Origin: Vespula vulgaris
Taxonomy: Eukaryota; Arthropoda; Insecta; Hymenoptera; Vespidae
Direction of reading: 5' to 3'
Length of the DNA: 64,000 bases
NCBI RefSeq assembly: GCF_905475345.1
Contig: NC_066601.1
Location: 902,001-966,000 of the forward strand
Shown: piece by piece, positions 10,391 through 20,494 of the stretch
Layout: each line of letters opens with the position of its first letter
How positions within the stretch are numbered: position 1 is the stretch's first letter
Position numbers and translations under genes: made by a program
The notes under the pieces: generated by a model
What the model was told of the DNA's origin: nothing
Seen by the model: the letters and a program-made list of their open reading frames with translations, nothing else
Database searches by the model: none

Positions 10391-10423
10391 TAGCGCAGCT
10401 AAGCGCAGTTAAGCGCAGCTAAG
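10391..10423. repeat. GC-rich 10-bp minisatellite, AGCGCAGYTA x3
   Basis: Three consecutive decamers (TAGCGCAGCT, AAGCGCAGTT, AAGCGCAGCT). The repeat sits in a CpG-rich patch from about 10380 to 10530 and stands out against the AT-rich surroundings. The palindromic AGCT recurs in two of the units. Confidence 0.85.
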
Positions 10424-10594
10424 ATAATTCGCCGTACGATGAAAGGTTCTGGCGCGTGCGCTAAATCGAAATCACACGAGTCGTAATATCAAAGGTAAAC
10501 GGGACGAACTTCTTGGGCGCACTTATGCGTTCATACTTCTCTCGCATAATCGAACACGTATCTCTCTACATAGATGTATGAATCTATACATTAA

Positions 10595-10660
10595 TGTATG
10601 GATATATGAATGTGTATGTGTGTGGATGTGGATGTGTGTGTATGTGTGTGTGTGTGTACG
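10595..10660. repeat. GT-rich microsatellite
   Basis: TGTATGTGTGTGGATGTGGATGTG-like imperfect units grade into (GT)n. The alternating purine-pyrimidine sequence is of the kind that can adopt Z-DNA. Confidence 0.9.
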
Positions 10661-11182
10661 AGCTAACAATAATATTTTGTCAACGGTAACCCGAGATCGT
10701 CGTTCGTGCTCCGCTCGGTTAAATGTTTATTTTAAATCAGTGGTTCTCATGGAAATTTATATTGGCACATACTTGAAAATTTAATATATTTTTATTAATG
10801 TTTTCTGTGATCTTTGGAATGATCTGGTTTTTATCTTTTTCTGATCTTTCTTTCTTTCTTTCTTTTTTTTTTCTTTAAGATATATTAAGCTATATTATTT
10901 AAATTTATATTAAGTTATTTATTTTAAGTTTGTATTAAGTTTATATTAAGTTTCAAAACGGATCTTTATGATTTATCTCGATAATATGTATTAATATATA
11001 TTGTCGATATATATTAAATATATTAACAATAACATGTATTAACAAACACATATAATATGTAATTTTAATTCTTTTTACAATCGAAATGTCTCTTTCACTT
11101 AGACGTTGAATTATTATCAAGAGAAATTATAGACGACTAGTCGATAGTGATAATGATAAAGTTTAGATCGTGTTTATACTTT
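10661..11182. other. AT-rich spacer before the splice-like motif
   Basis: AT-rich with repeated TATTAAGTT words around 10915-10955. No gene is visible. Confidence 0.6.
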
Positions 11183-11223
11183 CTAACGACACGTGTACTG
11201 TTTCTTTTATTTTGCAGGTAACC
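11183..11223 (+). other. Recursive-splice-site-like motif (acceptor fused to donor)
   Basis: A CTAAC branch-point match (11183-11187) is followed by TGTTTCTTTTATTTTGCAG ending at 11217 and immediately by GTAACC (11218-11223). Acceptor and donor thus abut with no exon between them, which is the defining layout of ratchet points used to remove very long insect introns stepwise. The acceptor half is strong. The donor half fits GTAA but departs from GTAAGT at the last two positions. Alternatively it may be a plain acceptor of a short exon: two frames stay open for about 39 or more codons downstream. Confidence 0.35.
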
Positions 11224-12180
11224 GTTGTCCCAAGATTATACTTCACGTTCTGGCGCCATGTTTGCGAAATGACTTCACTCGAAGGACACGATTTCTCGAA
11301 GGATCATTCGTCGATCGATATCAGGCGATTTTTTATCTTTTTCTCTTTTTTTTTTTATATATATATATTCGATTTTTAATAACAATCAAAGGATTAAGAG
11401 AAACTCTCGATCGAAAAGATTTCGTTAATCGTAAAATTTTTGTTTATTTGTTTTCTTCTTCTTCCTCTTCTTTAATTAATTTAAAAATTATTTTCTTCGA
11501 TCAATTTTACAATTTTTCTATATACGAATATTTCTAATGTTTTATACAATATCCGAAACGTTTTAGAAATGTTACGTGTCTCGAAATTCTTTGATCACAC
11601 CTTGTAGATCGTAGGCAGCTAGACGGAGGTAGACATACGTGGGCATATGTTGCATACGAAACGATTAGGTTCATCTTATCTTTAATTTACTATTACTCCT
11701 TCAACGATGAATTTCCAACATCCGTTAGTATGTTATTTCTTTATACCGCATAACTAATTTGGTAAAACGATATTATAATATTTCATCACTTAATTTCGTC
11801 ATATAAAAATTTCATTATTTAATATATCAGAAAATTGCGAAATAATTCATTACGATTATTATTGTGATTATTATTTGATATAATTGAATTTTACTATCCA
11901 ATATGATTTCACTTTAATCGCTTTAGTAACTCGATGCAACTTTGTAAGTTACGTACTTATATATTTTTCTATATTTCCTCGAGTTTTATTTCAATCTTCT
12001 TTCTCTCTCTCTTTTTATAAAACGAATCTTTTTTTCATTTTATTAACTTATATTAATGTCCACTGACTAATAAGTTATACCCAGTATGGCAGTTTGATTA
12101 TACTAATTAAAATTTAGTCCATTATATATTTCGCTTTGTATAATTTTCTCTCTGAATCAAAAAAAAAAAAGAAAAAAGGA
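11224..12180. other. Spacer, mostly AT-rich
   Basis: Two overlapping frames stay open after the acceptor to about 11379 and 11537, ending in T-rich low-complexity sequence, and no domain is recognisable. The rest is AT-rich without visible structure. Confidence 0.5.
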
Positions 12181-12184
12181 TAAG

Positions 12185-12322
12185 AATTGAATTATATAGA
12201 TTTAAACAGATATTTAAGCTTTGCGTTTTATCGGAAAAGAAGAAGAAAAAAGAAAAATTGAATTATATAGATTTAAACAGATACTTTATCATTGCGTTTT
12301 ATCGGGAAAGAAGAAAAAGAAA
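12185..12322. repeat. 71-bp tandem duplication
   Basis: AATTGAATTATATAGATTTA starts at 12185 and again at 12256. Each copy continues with AACAGATA, a variable six to nine bases, TTGCGTTTTATCGG and an AAGAAGAAA run. The cores are nearly identical. A (CA)n run follows at 12321-12338. Confidence 0.93.
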
Positions 12323-12529
12323 CACACACACACACACAATAAAAAAAAAAAGAAACTTTCCATATATCCAAATATTGTAACAGCGATGAAAATATCTCAT
12401 TAAATCAAATACTTATTGTTCAAGACGTCTTCTTGCTCCTTCTACGTAGATTCTCCAAAGATAGATAAGTAAAGTGAAACTAGAGACAGGAGTAATTTTC
12501 GTTATGACAAAATTGACTCGGAGCAAGCG

Positions 12530-12930
12530 ATATGAGAGTGAAAGCACTCGAAATATAATAGACCGAGCGTAAGTGCAACGGGCGGCTTACTTAACGATCC
12601 ACGCGTCGTATTTTGCGGTGTAGAAACCGCTTGCGGTTTCTGTCTTCGCCGAAAATCCGAGACCGTGACGTCGTCGGCGTCATCATCGTCGTTCTATCGT
12701 CGTGCACGTTCAGCGAACTTTGTAGTACGGAGTTTACGAGACTATGCGGAATTGAATATTAGCCGGCATGTAGAATGGAAGGAAGGAAGAGAGAATGAGA
12801 AAGAGAGGGGAGAGGAGAGGTATAAGGGGAGATATAGAGAAAGAGAGAGAGAGAGAGGAGAGGTTGGAAGGGTCGGTCGAGTTCTCGGTGCTGCGTTCAC
12901 CGCAAAATGGATGCTCGGATGAATAGCGAC
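12530..12930. other. CpG-rich patch with perfect palindrome and Runt-like site
   Basis: At 12622-12641 AGAAACCGC and GCGGTTTCT form a 9-bp perfect inverted repeat separated by TT. The right arm contains TGCGGTT, which fits the Runt/RUNX consensus TGYGGTT, and TGCGGTG lies just upstream (12614). The surroundings are CpG-dense to about 12780, then a GA tract follows (12780-12865). Reading frames in both directions are microsatellite-extended and not credible genes. Confidence 0.4.
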
Positions 12931-13004
12931 TATGGTTATATAATTTATGCTCCTGTTCATACGCTTACATACCTCTAACTATATACATACGTATATATAT
13001 ATAT

Positions 13005-13035
13005 ATGTTCGTGTGTGTGTGTGTGTGTGTGTGTA
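13005..13035. repeat. TA/GT compound microsatellite
   Basis: A short TA run from 12990 passes into (GT)n at about 13013-13033. Confidence 0.92.
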
Positions 13036-13249
13036 TGCGTTCTAAATGGTTTTCGTTATTCCTTTTATTTCGAGCAAAAGCGCGTTTAGCGGTTTTAAAA
13101 TGACGTTTCTCTTGTTCGTTTCGTTTCTCTTTTCTCATTCTACTTAATCGATCCTTAATGAAGTCCTTCTGAAAGCTAAAAGTTCCACCCGTTTCAAGAG
13201 AAAAAGAACGAGAAAGAGAGAGAGAGAGAGAAATTATAAGAGAGAAAAG

Positions 13250-13503
13250 GGACTTTACGGAACGGTGGTATGGACGTTCGAGTAAATAACGTTACGAGAA
13301 CACAGGACGACGGTAGTTGGAGAGAACCGGTTGGTACTTAACGGTGAAACCGTTTGCCGACTTCGGTCATCATTATTTTGTGACGCTGAAACACACACCT
13401 ACGCGTCTTTAGCCCGTCCATCTACTTTATCGCGTGCATTTGCAATCGTTCGTTCACTCGACTCCGACGACGGAACGTAAGCGGGTCCACGCACGAGTTG
13501 TAG
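13250..13503 (+). promoter_or_regulatory. Candidate promoter / first exon with Grainyhead and Myb-type sites
   Basis: Non-repetitive and CpG-rich. AACCGGTT at 13325-13332 is a perfect match to the Grainyhead palindrome. AACGGT-GAA-ACCGTT at 13340-13354 is an inverted pair of Myb-type AACGG half-sites. The patch ends in GTTGTAG|GTAAGA at 13503, a good 5' splice site. No convincing ORF is present, so if transcribed it would be a 5' UTR or non-coding exon. Confidence 0.3.
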
Positions 13504-13542
13504 GTAAGAGTTGAGCCATGGTTTGAAAACACTACTCTCTTC

Positions 13543-13592
<50 letters not shown>

Positions 13593-13594
13593 AG
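13504..13594 (+). other. Possible 91-bp intron using a CT microsatellite as polypyrimidine tract
   Basis: The interval begins GTAAGAG and ends CTCTCTTTCAG, with nearly all of the last 60 bases being CT repeat. Length and end signals fit a small insect intron. No clear branch-point consensus is seen, although AACACTACTC lies upstream of the CT run. A (CGTT)n tract starts about 22 bases after the acceptor, which makes the downstream part an odd exon. Confidence 0.22.
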
Positions 13595-13616
13595 CTTAGT
13601 TACTTATTCACTTGCT

Positions 13617-13646
13617 CGTTCGTTCGTTCGTTCGTTCGTTCGTTCG
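13617..13646. repeat. (CGTT)n microsatellite
   Basis: Seven perfect CGTT units plus a partial one, all CpGs intact. Confidence 0.97.
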
Positions 13647-13944
13647 CTCTTAGAAGAGAATAAATGCGTTTATTGATAGATTCGAATAAATACAACTTCC
13701 TACGTATTGAGCGTGTTGAACGTTAACGACCTGTGCTATGCGTTCTAAGTACCATGTACCATGTATTTACTTACCGAACGAGAACTTTATTAAAATGGCA
13801 TAAGTGCATATAAGAATATCCCACTATACCGTATATCCATAATTAACTTACTTACTAATTGGGCTATAAATTAAAATAGGCTTCGAAAGAAAGCGCGAAG
13901 ATAGAAAACGTCGAAGGAAGGAAAAAAGAAAGAGAGAAAAAGAC

Positions 13945-14016
<72 letters not shown>

Positions 14017-14081
14017 GTTACGAGTTCTAATGAATCGAAATCGGTGTTTTCTCTCTCTTTCTCTCCCTCCCTCTCTCTCTT
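13945..14081. repeat. Facing (GA)n and (CT)n blocks, potential hairpin
   Basis: GA repeats (13945-14013) and CT-rich repeats (14051-14081) lie on the same strand, separated by about 37 bases of unique sequence. A transcript could fold into a GA:CU duplex of about 30 bp. Confidence 0.85.
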
Positions 14082-14300
14082 CTTCGTCTTCTTCTTTTTT
14101 CTTTAAAAGAAAAAAAAAAAGGAGCAAAAAACGTGTAATGGGAAAATGATATTCGTAGTTTCACAAATCGATGTTAACGACGGATTTTTTTTTCCTCTTT
14201 TACTTTATTGCCTCGTGCAAAATGTAAGTAGTCGATTATACTTCTGTCACGCATGCTGAATAATAATAAAAAAAAAAAGAGAGATAAGAAAAAGAAAAGG

Positions 14301-14305
<5 letters not shown>

Positions 14306-14346
<41 letters not shown>
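14306..14346. repeat. (GA)n microsatellite
   Basis: About 41 bases of GA. Confidence 0.96.
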
Positions 14347-14349
<3 letters not shown>

Positions 14350-14367
14350 AGAGGAAGAAAGAGAGAT

Positions 14368-14612
14368 AGACACGAACGTAATCTATCAGCGCGAGGAACG
14401 CTCGAAGGACGTCTGGAAACTCCGGAGTATCGCGGTCGATCGTAACCGAGATCGAGGTGACGAAATTGTGAAAGCTCCCGCCATTGTGTTCGCGATAGGA
14501 AAATTTGTGACAGCGACATTATCGATCGTTTAACAATGAGCGCTCTCTTACGAGACGGACTTTGCGAGTAGTGACCCCGTAGAAACGCACCCACGACGTC
14601 AACGAGAATGTG
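14368..14612. other. CpG-rich unique patch
   Basis: Dense in CGATCG, GCGAGG and CGACG words and free of microsatellites. A minus-strand frame is open throughout (14247-14594) with an Arg/Ser-rich translation and no recognisable domain. A regulatory island or exon of an unknown transcript is possible. Confidence 0.35.
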
Positions 14613-14626
14613 GAATAGAGAGAAAA

Positions 14627-14684
<58 letters not shown>

Positions 14685-14690
14685 AGAAAA
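14613..14690. repeat. (GA)n microsatellite
   Basis: GA run of nearly 70 bases with a few AA interruptions, followed by AAAGAAAAAGAA. Confidence 0.96.
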
Positions 14691-14871
14691 AGAAAAAGAA
14701 AAAGATAGAGATAATCTCGGTCGGATCGCGCGAAACGCAGAGTTATTGCAAAGAGGTATGGCGATTCGAAGAAATGGTTTGATATTTACGAAGCCCGATG
14801 ATCGTCATTCGTGCGATATATTGTGAAATAACAGAAGTGCTCATCGCGAGCGAATCGCAAGGATTTACGGG

Positions 14872-14881
14872 CCATTTATGG
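14872..14881. promoter_or_regulatory. CArG box-like site CCATTTATGG
   Basis: Exact match to CC(A/T)6GG, the SRF/MADS-domain consensus, inside a non-repetitive patch (14715-14930). The core TTTATGG also resembles posterior-Hox/Caudal sites. This is a sequence match only. Confidence 0.25.
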
Positions 14882-15168
14882 TCGCCGAGTACGAAGGAGG
14901 AGAGGCCAGAACGCTAATTATCCTTATCGAAAAAATAATCTTTCGTTTTGAAATATCTTTTAACTTCTCTTCTCTTCTCTTTGCGTATGCCATGTATATA
15001 TATAGTCGAGATTATACGTATAGGTATTAATGTAACGCATGTATTAGTTCGTATCGGTGTTACTCCGTCGATCGTTACATTTTTACGCCATGAGAATTTA
15101 TGTCGACACAGCAAAACGTAATACCGTGGTTTGGGAGTTAGCGAGGATAAAGGGAAGGAGAGAAGGGA

Positions 15169-15239
15169 TGACGACGACGACGACGTCGATGGTGGTAATA
15201 GTAGTGGTGATGGTGATGGTAGTAGTGTGGTGATGGTGG
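15169..15239. repeat. GAC to GGT/GAT triplet repeat
   Basis: A (GAC)n run passes into TGGTGATGG-type units. It is read as poly-Asp, Val or Thr in different frames. Confidence 0.92.
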
Positions 15240-15357
15240 CACGTTGACCGAAGTGTACAACGTCGAATCGTTCCCATCGACATCGCGCTATGTACGTTCC
15301 CCTCTTCGTTCGATCGGAGCTAGTAAAGCATGGTACACCCTTCCGGTCTGCGACACA

Positions 15358-15366
15358 GAGAGAGAA

Positions 15367-15399
<33 letters not shown>

Positions 15400-15400
15400 A
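15358..15400. repeat. GA microsatellite
   Basis: Imperfect GA tract with AAAG interruptions. Confidence 0.93.
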
Positions 15401-15429
15401 TCCCTAAAATCTCCATAGCTCAGCAACGT

Positions 15430-15720
15430 CGTTCCGCTTAAAACGCGCGAAACCGGGCGGGGAAGTAGCGAGCCGAATTTTTATCTAGTCAATTTGCATG
15501 TTTTAATATGCATTCGCCGTTTATCGCCAATATAAATACCAGATTCGCTTAAACGGATATTTCCGGCGACGTCGATTAAGTGGGAAAGACTGGAGAATGA
15601 TAAAGTAAGAGAGAAAGAAAAATAAAGAGAGAGAGAGAGAGAGAGAGAGAAAAAGAGAGAGAAATGATTTGCATTTGCCGACCGAGTTCCTGAACGTGGA
15701 GTCATCTCGAAAGCTCTTGC
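15430..15720. promoter_or_regulatory. Candidate enhancer with two POU octamers
   Basis: Perfect octamers ATTTGCAT occur at 15492-15499 and 15667-15674, and a related TATGCAT at 15508-15514. They sit in moderately GC, non-repetitive DNA interrupted by one GA tract (15625-15663). ATTTGCAT is the classic POU-domain (Oct) site. Clustering suggests but does not prove a regulatory element. Confidence 0.3.
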
Positions 15721-16700
15721 TAATTTATTGAGGATCCTCGGTCAACTTTGAGATATTCAACGAGAAGGGATTCTTGACTTTTCACTCTCTCGGCGAATGT
15801 ACCAGTCATCAAACTTAAAATATCCAGTTCCCGTGTAAGAGATATTAAAACGAGTTTTCCCTAAGTTTTGATTAAAGAAGAATGAGAGTAATGAGAGTAT
15901 ATTATATAGTTATAACGAAAGTTCTCGATAACGATTTATTGATTAAAATATAATAGCATCAACAAACGAGTCTCTCAAAAAGCAACCTCTCAAAAATTAT
16001 TATTCTATTAATTAAGTCTATTATTATTCTATTAACTTATTCTATTTGATTAACGAGAAATAATAAGAGTAATGAGAGTAACTTTTAATAATGAAATATT
16101 TATATCTCGTTAATGTTATTTATTGATAAAAGTAATAAATATATCGATAAATGTTTCTTCTTTAGATAACAAATTGATTGTAAATTTTTTTAACGATCAA
16201 ACACGATTACAACATTATCCGATTATTTCTTTTACACGATCAGCCAGATTTATTTTTTAATGCTTCAAAGATTTTTAATAGATCCGATTATCCGAAAGAT
16301 AATCAATTTGTATCTTTTCGATTATATTTAAATACTTCAAATATTCGAAAGATAATCGACAGATATTATTCCAATTATCTAACATTTCAAATTTTAACAT
16401 ATCATTCTAATGCTATCAAAATTTTCAAAAGATAATTAAATTCCTTATTATATCAATTTTCTAATGGGAAACATTTTCCGTATTATTCTAATTTAATCTA
16501 AATAATTTCGCATTATACTAATTTTCTAATGGAAAAGATTTTCGAGAGACAATCGATTTGTTGTATTATTGCAATAATACTTAAGAATTGACAAAGTGCA
16601 TAATAATCGTTTTAAACTTCAATACATTTCTAATGCCACGATAGGTCGATGTAATCGATCAAACATTTCCATTTTAAATAGTTAATTTGATCGAGCCACG
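15721..16700. other. AT-rich spacer with faint short-period repetition
   Basis: Words such as CGAAAGATAATC and TTTTCTAATGG recur at about 16302/16348 and 16460/16525, hinting at old duplicates of about 45-90 bp. Boundaries cannot be defined. No gene is visible. Confidence 0.45.
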
Positions 16701-16717
16701 TGACTCGCAATCAGTCT

Positions 16718-16766
16718 AATATATATATATATATATACATATATATACAGACACATAGACACATAC

Positions 16767-16797
<31 letters not shown>
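16718..16797. repeat. TA / ACAT compound microsatellite
   Basis: TA runs flank ACACATAGACACATACATAC-like units. Confidence 0.93.
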
Positions 16798-17124
16798 ACC
16801 CTCGACACCGCATGTCACACCATCGTACTACGCTAACGTTGATTCAAAGTTAACGACGTTCGTACGTGAATTTAATAAAGCAGATTGCTAGAGAAGGATA
16901 CCCGTCCTTCGAAATTTTCGGATACGTAGTCGTTCCATAGTTGGAAAGTCATGCGAAGAAGGGTGAACGTGATTGAAAAATGGCGAAAGGGGCACGAGTG
17001 AGAAGGAAAGGTAGAGAAAGAGAAAGAGAGAGAAAGAGAAAGGAAAGTTACGCACCCCGCGACATTAACCATTGACTCTGTTCATCATTAATCAGTGTCG
17101 GAAGATGCTGTCACTGTTGCTGTC

Positions 17125-17205
17125 ACCCCTCTCGACGTCGTCCTCTTCGTCCTCTTCGTCCTCTTCGTCCGCTTCGTCGTCGACGTCGACGTCAACGAGT
17201 CGGTG
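17125..17205. repeat. TCCTCTTCG and GTCGAC triplet-rich repeat
   Basis: Three TCCTCTTCG nonamers precede TCGTCGACGTCGACGTCAACG. The plus-strand frame reads poly-Ser and then Ser-Thr, which is a repeat artefact. GTCGAC palindromes recur. Confidence 0.85.
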
Positions 17206-17260
17206 GTTTCAAAACTCCGTCTCTTTCGATACCTTCTCTTTCTATCTTTTTCTTTCTTTA

Positions 17261-17263
<3 letters not shown>

Positions 17264-17315
<52 letters not shown>
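17264..17315. repeat. (CT)n microsatellite
   Basis: About 52 bases of CT followed by T-rich sequence. Confidence 0.97.
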
Positions 17316-17323
<8 letters not shown>

Positions 17324-17540
17324 TTTTTTCTTTTTTTATTTGATGCGCCGCCGGAAACTGAGGGTAGATAACGTCAAGCTTTCATCCTGTTCCTTCCTAT
17401 CGAAGGAAGAATATTCGAAATAATGTTATGAAGAAATTAAGTAAGTTCTAATACATTCGTCGACTTTGTTAATACTTTGTTCTTCTTCTTTTTTTTTCTC
17501 TTCGATAATTTTTTTCTTTTGTTTTTTTTTTTACATACAG

Positions 17541-17553
17541 CACGGACACATAC
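17541..17553 (+). other. Possible 13-nt micro-exon between consensus splice sites
   Basis: A T-rich tract ends in ACATACAG at 17540, then 13 bases (CACGGACACATAC), then GTAAGT. Both flanking signals fit consensus. In T-rich DNA this pairing can arise by chance, and nothing else ties it to a gene. Confidence 0.12.
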
Positions 17554-18440
17554 GTAAGTCGATTATTTGATTTATTATATTATTATCCCCGACATTTACG
17601 ATGTAACGTATGAATGACACTGGAGAATAGACAGACGACTTAGTTTCCAAGATGATTTGTCTAATCGGCTTCTTGCTGTTTTCGGATTAGATTAGATATA
17701 CCTTGTATGCGTTTGGTCGTTAGATGAGGGGTTGCAACGGAAAAAGAATGGAAATTGTTATTTATTGCCTTTCGATTAAGATTAAGTAATGACAAAGATG
17801 ATATATATGTTCGTGTGTGTGTGTGTGTAATATGAATTATGATCGAATTATTTATATTCGATGATTAAATAACGAAAAAGATATTGCATTAGTAAAGATA
17901 TATTTATCTAAGATAAGCACGTAAAAGTAATGATTAAAATAAAGATAGATTTAGCGAAGAATAAACCAATCATTGAATATCATTTATTTAAATTATATGA
18001 GATCACTTTTATCAACGTAATTTACGATCGTATTCTTTTTTTTTCTATATTACAAGATGAATCATTCAATTGGAAACATTCTAATGTACATTATATTCTG
18101 TTATATTAAATCAATTAAACTTTTCAAAAAGAAATTGTGTCTTTTTCTCTATTTTTTTTTCTTCTTTATATATGTATATATTTATCTTTCCGTTTGGACG
18201 ATTCAATCTTTGTAATAATATTCTGTAACGATATTAAAGAAAATTATTCTTTCGTCGCACGAGATTTCTATGACGAGTGATCCCTTCGTCGGGCTAAGAA
18301 AATAAAAAAGAAAAAAGGAGAAGAAAATGTGTGCGGATTAAACGAAAATATTTTTTTATCGCATCTTTTTAAGACTATTTATACGTTAAAGAAAAAATGA
18401 AAAAATGAAAAAACGAAAGAAAGAAAAGAAAAAGAAAAGC
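17554..18440. other. AT-rich spacer
   Basis: No gene or clear repeat beyond short (GT)n at 17812-17828 and A-rich runs. Confidence 0.65.
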
Positions 18441-18444
18441 GAAA

Positions 18445-18493
18445 GAAGAAGAAGAAGAAGAAGAAGAAGAAGAAGAAGAAGAAGAAGAAGAAA
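18445..18493. repeat. (GAA)n microsatellite
   Basis: About sixteen GAA units. Confidence 0.97.
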
Positions 18494-18851
18494 ATTCTCA
18501 ACTTAAAAATAAAAATGAATAAGACTTATATTTATAACCATCTTGGCTGAGACCAAACATACGACCGCAAGGTATTAAACTTATGGTTCTCTTCCTTAAA
18601 TAGAGCGATAGTAAAATTAAAAAGAGAGGAAGAGAAAGCGAGAGAAAAAGAAAGAGAGTGAGAGAGAGAGAGAGAGAGAGATACTCGGTAAAGGCACGTT
18701 CGATGTAAAAGGTTAAAGGGCAGAAATAGGAGGGGTATCTTAGGTACAGGAGTTGGAATGATGGATGACGATGATGAAGTCAACGAGCGTGTGTTAGCCA
18801 CGACTAGAAGACCATCGTATATCGAGCACGCTTCTAGCCACCCACTAATTT

Positions 18852-18882
18852 GTTTATACAGGGTCTTCCGTGTTAGAAGGAT
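18852..18882 (+). mobile_element. ACAGGGT-type terminal motif, possible transposon relic
   Basis: TATACAGGGTCTTCCGTGTTA resembles the TACAGGGTGTTC-type ends common in insect Tc1/mariner-like and related elements. A second, similar word lies at 22106-22128. No partner terminal repeat is visible, so the call is weak. Confidence 0.15.
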
Positions 18883-18931
18883 TTAGATTTTCCTTTTTTC
18901 TTAACGTACACACATATGCACACGAAAACAC

Positions 18932-18937
<6 letters not shown>

Positions 18938-18972
<35 letters not shown>
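18938..18972. repeat. (GA)n microsatellite
   Basis: About 35 bases of GA following ACACACAT-type units. Confidence 0.96.
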
Positions 18973-18977
<5 letters not shown>

Positions 18978-20420
18978 TTTTAGTCTATGACGATAGATCG
19001 CTGCTTTTTCTTTCCACCCTTTACGTTTCATTCGTGTGTAAATATAGTGACATACATAAGCGGCTTTCTTTTTACTATTCCCTTCGTAGAAATAGTTGGC
19101 GAGTTTTCATCGACTACGTTTTAACGTGAACGCTCTCTCTTTTTCTTTCTTTCTTACTCTTTCACTCTCTTGACTATCGACTGCTTATCTTTCTTTTCAT
19201 ATGATCATGTGCGTGTATTTGTTTAAAGTATTACAAATTTTATGATATGGGTATTCTGGTATTCTGATATTATTTTTTTTATATTTCTGTGTTCTTTATT
19301 ATCTTTAGTATTATTAATTTTGTGATAAATGTGTACGTGTGTGCGCGTGCGTGTGTTTGTTTGTATATGCGCTACTTTTGTTTCTTTATTTTGTTGTTTG
19401 TTTTATTATTATTATTTCTTGTTTTTTTATTACATCTCAAATTGGATCTGATTATATTTCACTCGTACTATTTTATTATGTATTTTATATTATTAGAATA
19501 TAGTTGTATTACACTACGTTATATTACTTTGTCTAGAATAGTATTAGAGTGGATTAACTTTTACCTATGATTTTTTATATTAAATCTATTTGATATTCAG
19601 AAATTTATATTGATTATTTTTATCATTACGTTATATACTTGTGTATGTATAATTGTTACATACTTACTAAGTATTATTTATTATTTTACTGTTACATCAA
19701 AAATTTATATTAAAATTCTAACAAATTCATTTTCTCTCTCTCTCTCTCTCTCTCTCTCTTTTCTATATTACATCTATATCCACATCTACATATTCAAAAC
19801 TCTTATATTAATTATTTTTATCATTATATTATATATCTATATATCTATATCCATGAAATATTTTATATCATTCATCATTACATTATCATTAAATTATTAA
19901 TATCAAATACTATTCTAACAAATGTGTCAGGATTCTAATAAATCCATCTCTCTCTTTCTCTCTCCTTTTCCCTTCTCTCTCTCTCTCTCTTTCAAATGAA
20001 GAATAGCTTTCTCTCGTGGAGCAACGCGATATTTTTTTCTTTCTACCATTGTGAAAGAGACAACACAAAAGGGGTACGAGACCGAGCTCGATGACCACAG
20101 AAGAGATATTCCGGAACGCTTCGGCCGCCACTTTCCTTTTTCTTTCTTTCTTTCTTTCTTTCTTCCTTTCTTTCCTTTTTTCTTTTCTTTTCCTTTTTAA
20201 TGAAAGACTTTCCATTGTAACGATTATCCAAGAGGTGGAGAGAAAAAAAAACGCGTGAGGAGACTTTGAAGATAGTTCGAAAATGGGGTGGAGAGAACGT
20301 CGACGACGCATCGTTGAGAGGGTTGCTGCTTCCTTTGACTGGTCCGTAATTTCTTAACTTGCTGCGAAGAGATAGCATCACACACATATACACCACACGT
20401 ATATACACATAAAGATAAAA
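18973..20420. other. Spacer with AT-rich and CT-rich stretches
   Basis: Contains a GT/GC alternating stretch at about 19332-19364, a (CT)n run at 19732-19759, CT tracts at about 19945-19995 and a CTTT run at about 20140-20200. The interval 20040-20130 is CpG-rich and unique. No gene is visible. Confidence 0.6.
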
Positions 20421-20421
20421 A

Positions 20422-20455
20422 AGACAGACAGACGAATAGACAGACAGACAGACGA

Positions 20456-20493
<38 letters not shown>
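20422..20493. repeat. (GACA)n microsatellite with internal higher-order unit
   Basis: GACA units are interrupted by GAATA twice, giving two copies of a block of about 20 bp, then a pure run of about eleven units. Confidence 0.95.

Positions 20494-20494
<1 letters not shown>

Noticed and set aside
10147..10422. Arg/Glu/Lys-rich open frame
   Set aside because: Translation of a GA/GACA tract. Frames on both strands are open for the same reason.
14247..14594. 115-codon minus-strand frame over a CpG patch
   Set aside because: Half is CT-derived and the rest shows no domain. CpG-rich DNA has few stops.
17072..17371. Poly-Ser and Ser-Thr frame
   Set aside because: Produced by the TCCTCTTCG and GTCGAC repeats followed by CT repeats.
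20422..20493. Regular repeat array considered as CRISPR
   Set aside because: It is a (GACA)n microsatellite with no unique spacers, in eukaryotic DNA.
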